DNA of 19,575 nucleotides from Flavobacteriales bacterium (lineage in GTDB: Bacteria; Bacteroidota; Bacteroidia; NS11-12g; UBA955): the NCBI GenBank assembly GCA_947450405.1, contig CANFVI010000015.1:1-19575 (forward strand). Reading direction: 5' to 3'. Below are positions 1 to 7,872 of the stretch, piece after piece. The notes below the pieces were generated by a model. The model ran no database searches. It had not been told where the DNA came from and was given only the letters and a program-made list of their open reading frames with translations. The position numbers were made by a program, and so were the translations under genes. Numbering within the stretch: the stretch's first letter is position 1; every line of letters begins with the position of its first letter.

Positions 1-230
1 CACCCAAAGGTGTTTCATATATTAAACATATTGAAAATAAGAAAAGGATTCTTCTTTTTATCCGAGAAAAAAACACAGACGAATTTGGAAATACAATGGG
101 TTATGTTTTTGTGGGAGAAGGCTTATTAAATGAACATTATGGCGAAAAACCAATGAACATTAAATGGGAACTTAATGAGCCTTTGCCAAATTATTTATGG
201 AAAGATGCTGCTAAATTAAGAGTTGGGTAG
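1..230 (+). CDS. C-terminal end of a DUF3427-type helicase (partial)
   Basis: An open frame enters from the left edge (codons begin at base 3) and ends at TAG 228-230, giving 75 residues. The stretch ILLFIREKNTDEFGNTMGYV followed by a WELNEPLPNYLWKDA segment matches the conserved end of DUF3427. In known proteins this domain closes SF2 DEAD/DEAH helicases that often carry an N-terminal phospholipase-D-like nuclease domain and sit in defence islands. No helicase motif lies inside the window, so the helicase part is inferred from the domain. The gene runs convergently toward the minus-strand Ssp operon. It is cut only by the window edge on its 5' side, and its stop looks natural. Confidence 0.72.
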   Translation, partial: PKGVSYIKHIENKKRILLFIREKNTDEFGNTMGYVFVGEGLLNEHYGEKPMNIKWELNEPLPNYLWKDAAKLRVG

Positions 231-373
231 ATAAATGAACAATACAATTGAGGTTAATCTAAAAATAGTATAAAAGAGATATTTCAGGAAAATTAACAAA
301 GGGATTTAACGTTTTTAATTCATCATTGTTACAGTTTAGCGATAATGATGGAAAATATTTATATTTTCTTAAA
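231..373. other. AT-rich gap between convergent genes, with possible gene debris
   Basis: No convincing complete gene or strong terminator hairpin is seen. Just after the helicase stop, ATG 235 opens a 12-codon plus-strand frame (MNNTIEVNLKIV) ending at TAA 271-273. A second frame without its own start, open after TAG 266-268, then encodes about 43 residues. Joined by one frameshift the two would read as one short protein. The first residues faintly recall the start of a MutT/NUDIX enzyme, a frequent neighbour of DUF3427 helicases, but 12 residues are too few to decide. It may be decayed gene debris at the junction of the island. Confidence 0.25.
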
Positions 374-490
374 TCAATTAAAATTATAAAAATTTACTGA
401 ATTTCTGATATTATCTAAGTCACAATCTTGAACTTTGAGTTCTTTCTTTGCTTCTTTACTAGTTAAATATGTTAATGGATTTTCAGGCAT
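374..490 (-). pseudogene. Short HTH-like ORF, probably a truncated DNA-binding protein
   Basis: This 38-codon frame starts at ATG 488-490, ten bases after the stop of the 174-residue gene, and ends with TGA (374-376). The residues YLTSKEAKKELKVQDCDL look like the first helices of a small excisionase/MerR-like helix-turn-helix domain. In such proteins that segment is normally followed by a lysine-rich wing and a further helix. Here it runs into an Asn/Phe-rich tail (SVNFYNFN) and stops, so it looks like a gene that lost its 3' end. It could also be a real short peptide and last gene of the operon. Only a weak AAAGA lies before the start. The family call is recall from a short motif. Confidence 0.4.
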
Positions 491-500
491 TCTTTAAACG

Positions 501-1025
501 TTATACTGTTTCAGTTTCTAAAATCATGTTCAAAAATGAAGTCGGCTGTAAAAAGTAGTTTGGGTTTTCTTCCAGTTTTTCCTTTAACCGAATTAGTCCT
601 CCATTGGTGTATGATTCCATAGTTTTAATAAGACTTTTTACCGCATCATCTTCGATCAATTCCCCTTTTTCAAGCGCTACTAAGTCAATGTCTGTTTTTG
701 CTAAAAGTGCAATAAACATATTTTCCTGTATGTTGGTGAAGTCTTTGCGATCTAATCTATTGGACTTACTGCCCCAAAATTGAATTGCGTGACTAAAATC
801 AACCTTTTTTGAGTTCTCAGGTATGTGAATATTTTCGTTATTATATATTCCAAGAAAGAAAGCATAAATATATAATTCGTAATTATTGGCAAACTGCTTG
901 CCTCTATCTTCTTTAGATTGTTCAGAACCACCACCTTTTCGTGTCAATTTGTCAAACAAAGTTTCTCTAAAAACTATATCGTATTTTGGAATTTTTTCTT
1001 TCCATTTTTCAAATAAATTATTCAT
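501..1025 (-). CDS. Unrecognised 174-residue protein, last full gene of the Ssp operon
   Basis: I do not recognise the family. The protein is soluble and charged, with no signal peptide or membrane segment. It has a Gly-rich turn (KGGGSEQSKEDRGKQF) near residues 30-45, an aromatic helix (NNYELYIYAFFLGIYNNE) near residues 47-64 and a mostly helical, acidic C-terminal half. ATG 1023-1025 follows the stop of the DndD-like gene with one base between, so translation is probably coupled and the two products may work together. It is not an evident DndE, which is shorter and has a different fold. By position it may be one of the small subunits of the phosphorothioate-dependent restriction module (SspF/G/H type). 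I cannot say which letter fits, so no symbol is given. Confidence 0.75.
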   Translation of the reverse strand: MNNLFEKWKEKIPKYDIVFRETLFDKLTRKGGGSEQSKEDRGKQFANNYELYIYAFFLGIYNNENIHIPENSKKVDFSHAIQFWGSKSNRLDRKDFTNIQENMFIALLAKTDIDLVALEKGELIEDDAVKSLIKTMESYTNGGLIRLKEKLEENPNYFLQPTSFLNMILETETV

Positions 1026-1026
1026 C

Positions 1027-3177
1027 CTATAATGTAATTACTTGTGAGTTAATTGTTTTCAAATTATTTGGATCAAAAGGTCGTTCTAATTTTACCCAAA
1101 ACGCCTTGTCTCTTCTTACATTTTCAAACTCTTTTTTTATTGAAAGCGTTTTTGTCGCTATGTCTGTGTTTAGAAAATCTTTGATAAGAAGAATTTTTTG
1201 ATTTTCTGTTTCAAAAATTAGATTTAAGAATTGAGCTGTTTTGTTCTCTCCAAAAGATGAAGTTGGAGCATCAAAAATCATAGGGAAGTTTTCTTCTTTA
1301 ATTTCTGATGCTAATTCAGAAATGGCAAATAAGATTGAAATATGCATTGAAGTTAACAATGATTGGTTTGGTTTATAGAAGGTTCTGCCATCTTCTTGCA
1401 ATTCTACTTCTACTATTGTTCTATTTACCTTGTTGCGTCTTGTAAAAATTATTGTTCCAGTGAAAGCATCAATATTGATTGTCTTAAAAAAGTTATTTGA
1501 TTTGGTTTGAAGCTTCTCAATAAATTCATCAAATTTCTTCTCTTTAGTATCTATAAATATAGTTTCAATATCACGCAAGATGTTTCTTGTCTTGATCAAG
1601 AAAGAGTTCGCTGAACTCTTGTCAATATTATCTTTTTCTTCTTTCTTTGCTTTTAATTCAGACACAATACTTTTTACTTTCGTTGTGCAGTCCACTTGGT
1701 CTTGATTTCGATTTTTAAGGTCTTTTTGCCAAGCATTGTAATTTTTAAGAACATCAATCAATTTTTCTTCTGCAATACTTGAATTGCCTAGAATTCGGTC
1801 TCTCTCGGTTTTCTCTTTATCTAATTGTTCTTTGAGTTCATCAATGTCTTTTTTACGGTCATCATTAAACTCAAAAAGTTCTTTGATTTTAGTTCTTACT
1901 AGCCTTAGATTTTTCAAATTATCTTCGTGGCTGATACTCAAATTATCAAGTCTATTTGTATAATCATACTTAAATAGAGGTTCATCTTTATTTGGTTCAC
2001 TTTCTTCTGTAACTTGACTTTCCAAATAAGTTTTAAGCCTTTTCATCATAAACTCGTATGCCTCTGAACCTTTTATAGCTTCCCGATTGCAAACTTTACA
2101 AATTTCATCATTTAACATTTCTTCCATAATGGCTTTTGAGGGAATGTTATTAGGAAGCGGAATAGCTTTGTTTAGTAGTTCCGCCTTTGCTTTTTTCTCT
2201 CCTTTTATGATTCCCTTTTGTTCATCAAATTGTGATTGAAGCTTTCTTCTAGTTTTGCTATGTTCGGACACTTTTTCTGCAAACTCTTTATGAAATGATT
2301 CGAAATTGACCAGTATCCAATTTTCATCAAATAGGGAAGTTGTGTAGTTTTCATCTATTCTTCCAAGATGGGCAGTAATCTGATTTTCAATATTTTTAAT
2401 ACGATTATTAAGTGTTTCCAAAGCATCTGCATTGTTTACGTGACTTTCTGCTAATTGTAAATTTCCTTCAATTTTTCTGATTTCATCTTCAGTGGAATTC
2501 AAGTGAATAAGATACTTCGCTTTCTCTCCGTTCAAATAAATAATATCGCCTTCAAGCTTTTTATAAAGTGCTTCATTTTTTTTGTCAAGTTTTGATGAAT
2601 CTTCAACTGCTCTTTCTGCCTTCTCACGTAAAAAAGCTCCCTTTTCAGAATATTTGTCGTAATGCTTTGCCTCCGAAAATAGATTTATAAGGTTTGTCAG
2701 TGCATTATCACTTTCAAAAATATTGAGATCTGCTTCACCTTTGAACATTGAATATTTCCTAATTTGAAAGGGAAAGATTCTGTCTAAAAGAGCTTGGCCA
2801 TCAACTTGTGTTCGTTCACCTGAACTATTTTCAGAAATTCCTTCAATCATAAAACTTGAGGTCGAACACTCATTCGGTTTTTCTTTCTTTGCAAGGAAAG
2901 ATTTTGTAATGATGCTATTCTCTCCATATTGTTCTGCGGTCATTGAAACCCTTACACGAAAACTGTCTCCAATTTCCATTTCATTCAGCTTTTTAGCAGA
3001 AACAAGCATATCTAATTCTCGATTCTCTCCATTGAAAAGCCAATCAACCGCTTCGAAAAATTTTGTTTTTCCTTCTCCATTTTCGCCAAGGATAATATTT
3101 AATCCTTCCGATAATTCAAAAGTATTGGTATCGTAATAACAGAGGTAATTGTCTATTTGTATTTTTCTAATTATCAT
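1027..3177 (-). CDS. DndD/Rad50-like SMC-family ATPase with CxxC hook
   Basis: The product has 716 residues. The N-terminal head starts MIIRKIQIDNYLCYY and carries the Walker A motif GENGEGKT (residues 31-38). Long charged coiled-coil stretches follow (about 170-340 and 400-530) around a central hook with CxxC (C360-C363, in EICKVCNREA). The C-terminal head has MIFDAP (633-638) as Walker B, followed by TSSFGE. This is the layout of Rad50, RecF/RecN and DndD: an ABC-type ATPase that clamps DNA and pairs through zinc at the hook. In the Ssp context it probably belongs to the restriction side rather than to sulfur insertion, since SspB-C-D already form a complete modification set upstream. ATG overlaps the 76-residue gene by four bases (ATGA). 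It could instead be called DndD-like. Confidence 0.85.
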   Translation of the reverse strand: MIIRKIQIDNYLCYYDTNTFELSEGLNIILGENGEGKTKFFEAVDWLFNGENRELDMLVSAKKLNEMEIGDSFRVRVSMTAEQYGENSIITKSFLAKKEKPNECSTSSFMIEGISENSSGERTQVDGQALLDRIFPFQIRKYSMFKGEADLNIFESDNALTNLINLFSEAKHYDKYSEKGAFLREKAERAVEDSSKLDKKNEALYKKLEGDIIYLNGEKAKYLIHLNSTEDEIRKIEGNLQLAESHVNNADALETLNNRIKNIENQITAHLGRIDENYTTSLFDENWILVNFESFHKEFAEKVSEHSKTRRKLQSQFDEQKGIIKGEKKAKAELLNKAIPLPNNIPSKAIMEEMLNDEICKVCNREAIKGSEAYEFMMKRLKTYLESQVTEESEPNKDEPLFKYDYTNRLDNLSISHEDNLKNLRLVRTKIKELFEFNDDRKKDIDELKEQLDKEKTERDRILGNSSIAEEKLIDVLKNYNAWQKDLKNRNQDQVDCTTKVKSIVSELKAKKEEKDNIDKSSANSFLIKTRNILRDIETIFIDTKEKKFDEFIEKLQTKSNNFFKTINIDAFTGTIIFTRRNKVNRTIVEVELQEDGRTFYKPNQSLLTSMHISILFAISELASEIKEENFPMIFDAPTSSFGENKTAQFLNLIFETENQKILLIKDFLNTDIATKTLSIKKEFENVRRDKAFWVKLERPFDPNNLKTINSQVITL

Positions 3178-3404
3178 AAAGCCTCATTTAAAAATTGGGT
3201 AACTTGATTTCGCAATACTGGATCCGTAACTGGAGAAGAGCCGTCTAGTCCTTCCACTATTAAGGCAATTGCTTTAATAATAGATTTGTCAGAATTAAGG
3301 GCTTCCCTAATTGAAGAAGGCAGCTCATCTTTTTTAAGTTCATACTTACTTTCAAGAAGTTCGTGTGTTAAAAAGCTTTTTAGTATATCGTCTTTTCTTG
3401 CCAT
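3174..3404 (-). CDS. Small 76-residue protein between helicase and SMC-like genes
   Basis: This is a small soluble protein of unknown family, largely helical, starting MARKDDILKSFLTHELLESK and ending FLNEAL. It has no cysteine pairs, signal peptide or membrane segment. Its reality rests on context: it fills the space between the helicase gene (ten bases upstream) and the DndD-like gene, and overlaps the latter by four bases (ATGA). A random frame would seldom fit so exactly. It may be a bridging or regulatory subunit of the helicase-ATPase complex; that is inference from position. Genes this short are easily missed in annotation, so homologous loci may contain an unlisted counterpart. Confidence 0.75.
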   Translation of the reverse strand: MARKDDILKSFLTHELLESKYELKKDELPSSIREALNSDKSIIKAIALIVEGLDGSSPVTDPVLRNQVTQFLNEAL

Positions 3405-3414
3405 AAGTATAATT

Positions 3415-5619
3415 TTATAAATCGTTAAGGTTTAAGTTGTAGTAGTCCAAAATATTTTTCATTGTTTCATATGTGTCGGTTTTATTCATTGCCAGATTAG
3501 CAAAGTCAACTACTCTTTCAAGCTCTTTCTTTACCAAACCTTTTTCCATTTCAAAAGTATTTTCATCTGAAATTTCTGGAACAACTACTAAATCATGAAT
3601 AGTTGCGTGAATTTTATCTTTATGCAATCGCAAAACTCTTCCTCGTCTTTGGATAAATTGTCTTGGATTACCAGTACTTGCGCAAAATATTGCTAATTCG
3701 GAACGGGGCACATCTACACCTTCATCCAAACATTTCATTGAGGTTAATACGTGAATTTCACTTTCTTCAAAGCTTTTCAATAATTCCTCTCGGTTGGTAG
3801 AATTTGAAGTAAACTGTTTCACCATTACAGAATCATCAGTTTGGCTGACCGCTTTAGTATATTCGTTAATCAACCTGTTTTCGTCCTCTGTTTCAACGCT
3901 AAAATCCGTTTCGTCAAAATTTGCTTCTATGCCCTCAGGTACATAAATCAATGTATATTTCAGATTCTTGCGTTTATCAAATTCACTTCTTAGAATCGCT
4001 TTGAATGATCCTAATTTATTGGCGGCTTTGTGAATGATTCGTTTTCTTTCTAGGAGTTTCTTTTCAATTTCAGGAGTACTTCTGAAATTTCCTGTTTCTT
4101 TATCAAATAAACCCATTCGCAACAGTTGAAGAGAAAGTTCCTTGTACTTTTCCATCTCTTGGTCTGTCAGCTTTACGATGTGTGGGTGATAAGTGTATTT
4201 ACACAACCAGCCAATATTTAACGCTTCTTCCATTGAATACGAAACAATATAAGGTGGCTCATCATTGAAAAACGCTTGAATGGCCTGATTACCTGATTCG
4301 TCAAATTTTCTATGTGGTGTTGCAGATAGTCCAATTCGTTTTTCTAGATGAATGTTTGGGAGCAATCTTAAAAGGCCTTGAGAACCCAAATTGTGTGTTT
4401 CATCAGCAATTAAAATAGTGTCTTTAGGAAGTTGAGTAAAGTAGGTTTGAAACTTTGGTCTTGGTAAAGAAGCATAAGTAACAATTACAATATAAGAAGT
4501 GTCAATTAGCTTTGCAGCCGTATTGAAAAATGCAAGATTTTTGTCCCAATTCTCTTTTGAACTGACTGTTATGATATTCTTGAAGTTGAATTTTGAACAT
4601 TCCTTTTTCCATTGTTCTACCAATGCAGTAGTTGGAACTGTTATAATCGCTCTGTAAATTCCAGTTTTCTTAAATTCATTTAGCAGACAGTTAAGCGAAG
4701 TAATAGTTTTGCCCGTACCTGTTGCCATTGCAAACATTCCTCTGTAGTTATTCGCAACCCAGCTATTGTAAGCATTAATTTGATACTCTCGAGGGCCTTC
4801 TACATAGGGGAATTTGGGTGTTCTTCTTATAATTTCAATATCATTGAAGAGTTTACCTATTGTATTTTTTAGTTTGATGTTTGAAATTAAACTTTGTTTT
4901 TTTTTCAATAATTGTTCTTCCTGGACTAGCAATTCATTGATATCTTTCTTTCCAAATCTATCCTTGAGAACAACTTCAATATCAATCGCAGAAATATATT
5001 CTACATCTTCATCTTTCTCAGTAAAATAGTCGTCAATGAGCTTTAGTTGCTTTTTAATCAATTTATTTGACCTGCCATTCTCCCAGCTCAAAAAAGCTTC
5101 AAGTTGCTCTATATTTTCTGAAAGGCCATAATAGGTAAAATTACAAGATGCTTGATAGCCAACAGCATCTTGCCCATCAATAAAAACACCTGATTTATAA
5201 TGGGCTATACCCTTTCCATTTTTAGGTTTAATAACCTTTATTTCAATACGTTTTGTTGAAATTAGATAAGCTAAGCATTCAAAAAAGTGAGTATCGTATT
5301 CATCAAGAACTCTTCCTAGTGAAACTACATCTGTTAAATCAAAGACTCTTATTTCATTAGGGTTTTCTTCTACTCGCCAAACAGCTTCTTTATCTTTAGC
5401 AGAAAGTAAATGGTTGATAACCATTTTCATCTTTCCGCCTTTACTGATAAATGTTGCAAAGCCAACAGAAAGCAAGTTGATAGCGGATGAACTGAAATAA
5501 CCCAACAATAAACTGAACTCAATACTATTGGCTAAACCATCCAAATAGAATTGCAAGGGTTCGTTTTCTGAACCCGTTTTATAATCTCTATCTATTGACC
5601 AATCGCAATCTTTAAGCAT
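3415..5619 (-). CDS. SF2 helicase with N-terminal phospholipase-D-like nuclease domain
   Basis: The product has 734 residues. Residues 1-200 resemble a PLD-type nuclease domain: an early LLLGYFSSSAINLL segment, then HYKSGVFIDG with H140, K142 and D148, close to the HxKxxxxD signature, followed by a conserved Asn (N160). The helicase core follows: REYQINAYNSW (Q-like region, about 277-287), Walker A ATGTGKT (299-305), DETH (406-409), LSATPHR (431-437) and QRRGRVLR (657-664). These are the motifs of a DEAD/DEAH family translocase. In this operon it is probably the effector motor and nuclease that acts on DNA lacking phosphorothioate. The start overlaps the end of sspA by eight bases. It probably corresponds to one of the SspF/G/H proteins, but I am unsure which. 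Confidence 0.88.
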   Translation of the reverse strand: MLKDCDWSIDRDYKTGSENEPLQFYLDGLANSIEFSLLLGYFSSSAINLLSVGFATFISKGGKMKMVINHLLSAKDKEAVWRVEENPNEIRVFDLTDVVSLGRVLDEYDTHFFECLAYLISTKRIEIKVIKPKNGKGIAHYKSGVFIDGQDAVGYQASCNFTYYGLSENIEQLEAFLSWENGRSNKLIKKQLKLIDDYFTEKDEDVEYISAIDIEVVLKDRFGKKDINELLVQEEQLLKKKQSLISNIKLKNTIGKLFNDIEIIRRTPKFPYVEGPREYQINAYNSWVANNYRGMFAMATGTGKTITSLNCLLNEFKKTGIYRAIITVPTTALVEQWKKECSKFNFKNIITVSSKENWDKNLAFFNTAAKLIDTSYIVIVTYASLPRPKFQTYFTQLPKDTILIADETHNLGSQGLLRLLPNIHLEKRIGLSATPHRKFDESGNQAIQAFFNDEPPYIVSYSMEEALNIGWLCKYTYHPHIVKLTDQEMEKYKELSLQLLRMGLFDKETGNFRSTPEIEKKLLERKRIIHKAANKLGSFKAILRSEFDKRKNLKYTLIYVPEGIEANFDETDFSVETEDENRLINEYTKAVSQTDDSVMVKQFTSNSTNREELLKSFEESEIHVLTSMKCLDEGVDVPRSELAIFCASTGNPRQFIQRRGRVLRLHKDKIHATIHDLVVVPEISDENTFEMEKGLVKKELERVVDFANLAMNKTDTYETMKNILDYYNLNLNDL

Positions 5620-6769
5620 AATTAAAACTTGATTGATTAAGTTCTTTTATTTTTTTAATTACGGTTTCGATGTCTTCTATCGTATTGAATTTACCAAGTG
5701 AAAACCGCAAAGATGCAAATGCATCACCATCACTTAAACCCATAGCTTTCAAAACGTGTGAGGGTTCAACAACTGCTGATGAACAAGCCGAACCATTAGA
5801 AACGGCAATATTTTTCATTCTGCCAATCAAAACATTGGCATCCTGTTCTTTGAAACAAATGTTTGTTGTATTATAAATTCTATTTTCTGAGCTACCATTT
5901 ATTGAAGTATTTGGTAGTTTTAATAATTCAGTTTCAAGTTTGTCTATTAATATAGAAATGCTTCTTTGATTTAAAGCCATTTCTTCACTGGCTATTTCAC
6001 AAGCTTTTGCCAAGGCAATTATTCCAGGAACATTCAATGTCCCACTTCTTAAACCTTGTTCGTGTCCACCTCCGTGAATTTGCGGGGAGAGTTTTGTTTT
6101 ATTTCTAACATACAAAGCTCCAATTCCTTTTGGAGCATAGATTTTATGACCACTAAAGCTAAGTAAATCAATACCTAAATCATTAACATCAATTTCAATT
6201 TTACCAACCGCTTGTGTGGCATCTGTCATAAACAATGCTCCTTTTTCGTGAGCTAGTTTAGCAATTCCTTTGATGGGTTGAATTACTCCAGTTTCGTTAT
6301 TGACATACATAACGGAAATTAAAATAGTATCAGTTCTTATAGCTTTTTGAAGTTCTGCTAAATCAATCAATCCATTAGGTTGAACTGTAAAATAAGTAAC
6401 TTCAAAACCTCTTCTTTCTAAATCTTTGCAAGTGTCTAAAACCGCTTTGTGTTCTGTTAAAACGGTGATGATATGTTTTCCTTTATTGAAATAGCTTTCC
6501 GCAACCCCTTTGATAGCAATATTGATTGCTTCAGTTGCTCCACTTGTAAAAATCAATTCATTAGATTCTGCATTGATGAAATTAGCGATTTGCTCACGGG
6601 CTTCTTTTACTTTTTCATTGATGCTCTGACCAAAATGATGGGTGCTGCTTGAATTAGCAAAATTCTCCTTTAAATAAGGCATCATGGCTTTAAGTACCCT
6701 TGAGTCGCTAGGGGTAGTGGCATTGTAGTCAAGATATGTAATTTTTTCTAAAGCCATTTTCATTTTCAT
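5612..6769 (-). CDS. sspA: Cysteine desulfurase (IscS/NifS/DndA type), SspA
   Basis: This PLP enzyme removes sulfur from L-cysteine and passes it as a persulfide. In this pathway it supplies SspD with the sulfur that ends up in the DNA backbone. With the chosen start it has 385 residues, normal for the family. The N-terminus has the typical ITYLDYNATTP. H107 (TEHK) and the PLP lysine K209 (SGHK) are present. So are the GGGHEQGLRSGT loop (233-244) and the catalytic Cys C329 (NGSACSSAVVEPSHVL). I chose ATG at 6767-6769 because its A is the last base of the sspD stop (TAATG). An upstream TTG at 6790 would add MCVLFYL, which does not look like this family, and ATG at 6757 (MALEK) is an alternative. 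It might also serve tRNA thiolation or Fe-S assembly. Confidence 0.9.
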   Translation of the reverse strand: MKMKMALEKITYLDYNATTPSDSRVLKAMMPYLKENFANSSSTHHFGQSINEKVKEAREQIANFINAESNELIFTSGATEAINIAIKGVAESYFNKGKHIITVLTEHKAVLDTCKDLERRGFEVTYFTVQPNGLIDLAELQKAIRTDTILISVMYVNNETGVIQPIKGIAKLAHEKGALFMTDATQAVGKIEIDVNDLGIDLLSFSGHKIYAPKGIGALYVRNKTKLSPQIHGGGHEQGLRSGTLNVPGIIALAKACEIASEEMALNQRSISILIDKLETELLKLPNTSINGSSENRIYNTTNICFKEQDANVLIGRMKNIAVSNGSACSSAVVEPSHVLKAMGLSDGDAFASLRFSLGKFNTIEDIETVIKKIKELNQSSFNYA

Positions 6770-7122
6770 TAAATAAAACAGGACGCACAACCTTCACTAT
6801 CAGCGTCATCTAATATGTCCACTAAGTACGATGATTTTACTTTTGATTTTCTTTCCATTCTTTTAATATACTCTTCTTTGATCGCTGTCATTCTTTTAGG
6901 CTGAATCAATTCTTCCAAGCTTTCAGTTTGCGCCCAAGTGTAACCGTCTTTCTCATACTCCATAGCTTTTTTATATAAGTCAGGATGCTGTTCATATAAC
7001 CAAACCCATTCAATTTTTTGTTGAAAAAAGCAAAAGAAACAGCCCGAACGACTTCTTGCGTATTCTCCTTTTTTACCATTGATTTCAAATTCAATTTTGT
7101 TGTAGTATGCGGGAACACCCAC
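6769..7122 (-). CDS. C-terminal half of split SspD (cysteine-rich domain)
   Basis: After the TAA the frame stays open to the natural stop. A possible GTG start lies at 7120-7122, six bases past the stop and with no visible ribosome site, so reinitiation is conceivable but unsupported. The 117 residues carry RSRSGCFFCFFQQKIEWVWL, the hallmark DndC/SspD cysteine segment, and a terminal pair of cysteines (GCASCFI). The strong conservation of this part suggests the interruption is recent or is bypassed. Confidence 0.45.
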   Translation of the reverse strand: MGVPAYYNKIEFEINGKKGEYARSRSGCFFCFFQQKIEWVWLYEQHPDLYKKAMEYEKDGYTWAQTESLEELIQPKRMTAIKEEYIKRMERKSKVKSSYLVDILDDADSEGCASCFI

Positions 7123-7128
7123 ACCACT

Positions 7129-7872
7129 TTATTCCAAGATTTTGAAAATATCAGCTCGCACCAAAACTTCGTCATTATCCAATAGTGGAAAAGCGGTTTC
7201 GGTTGCTAATGGGTAATCCGTTGTTTTTAAAAAATCAAAAACAAGGTGATTAAAAGCCTTTACATTTGCATCTAATAAAATATTTAGTTTTTGATCAAGT
7301 GTAAAATTTGCATCCAATTTTCTAGCAATTGTTTGAAAAACTTTTTCTTGATTTTTACCAAAATCTAAATTCTTTGTCATTTCTAAAAGTTGCTCCATAT
7401 TTTGATTGGCAAGCAATTTTGTTACAACATCTAAACTCCAAATGTTTTTCCTAAAAGGGAAAATAGATTGAATATTCTTTTTGGTGGAAATATACCCTTC
7501 TCGTTCTTCATCACCTCTAATTCCTACATAAGAAATAACAGGATCCGTTCCTACATAATTTTCAAAAGGGTCGAGTTTAAGTTTCTTAGTGCACCAGCGA
7601 GCGTTTGAGGAAGGCAGAAAACCTCCGTAAATTTTCAAAAAATGGTCAAAGGGGTCTTCGGAACTGTTTTGTGCTCCTTGTAAAAGCTCGATTTTAATCC
7701 CAAGATAAATCTCTAGGTTTTTAACCAATTGGTAAGTTTCATCTAGTTCTTTTCCTGTGTCGCAGGTATAAAATTCCAAATCAATTGTAGGGTATTTTGT
7801 TTTGACATAAATAGCCAAAGCAGCACTGTCTTTGCCTCCTGATATACCCAAAACGTGTCTTACTTTGCTCAT
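7129..7872 (-). CDS. N-terminal half of split SspD (PP-loop domain)
   Basis: This 247-residue product ends at the internal TAA. It contains the ATP pyrophosphatase core: SGGKDS (11-16), the FYTCDTGKELDET strand-helix (34-46) and ARWCTKKLK with C94, one likely Fe-S ligand. The CxxC and terminal cysteines encoded downstream are lacking, so by comparison with DndC it should bind ATP but not form a full cluster. ATG at 7870-7872 overlaps the sspC stop by four bases. If translation really stops here, this is what would be made. Confidence 0.6.
   Translation of the reverse strand: MSKVRHVLGISGGKDSAALAIYVKTKYPTIDLEFYTCDTGKELDETYQLVKNLEIYLGIKIELLQGAQNSSEDPFDHFLKIYGGFLPSSNARWCTKKLKLDPFENYVGTDPVISYVGIRGDEEREGYISTKKNIQSIFPFRKNIWSLDVVTKLLANQNMEQLLEMTKNLDFGKNQEKVFQTIARKLDANFTLDQKLNILLDANVKAFNHLVFDFLKTTDYPLATETAFPLLDNDEVLVRADIFKILE

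Larger units (their letters stand above)
6769..7872 (-). pseudogene. sspD: sspD, PAPS-reductase-like ATP pyrophosphatase, interrupted by an in-frame TAA
   Basis: SspD/DndC proteins adenylate the DNA backbone and help swap oxygen for sulfur. They belong to the PP-loop ATP pyrophosphatases, and DndC holds an Fe-S cluster. Read through one TAA at 7129-7131, this gene encodes 367 positions in a single frame, with no frameshift. It has the PP-loop SGGKDS (11-16), C94 (ARWCTKKLK), then FKILE-stop-SGVGVPAYY, then the conserved SRSGCFFCFFQ with C278 and C281, and a C-terminal GCASCFI (C362, C365). Related proteins have a continuous ILEESG-type stretch here, so one change of GAA to TAA at position 248 explains the break. 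ATGA overlap with sspC and TAATG with sspA show it belongs to the operon. It may be an inactivating mutation, a sequence error or true readthrough. Confidence 0.8.

Noticed and set aside
501..1025. DndE for the 174-residue gene
   Set aside because: It is longer than DndE and lacks recognisable DndE sequence; position beside a DndD-like gene alone is not enough.
6906..7175. Alternative 89-codon minus-strand frame across the sspD break, suggesting a frameshift
   Set aside because: The two sspD halves lie in one and the same frame, and conserved residues continue directly across the TAA. The alternative frame lacks SspD motifs.
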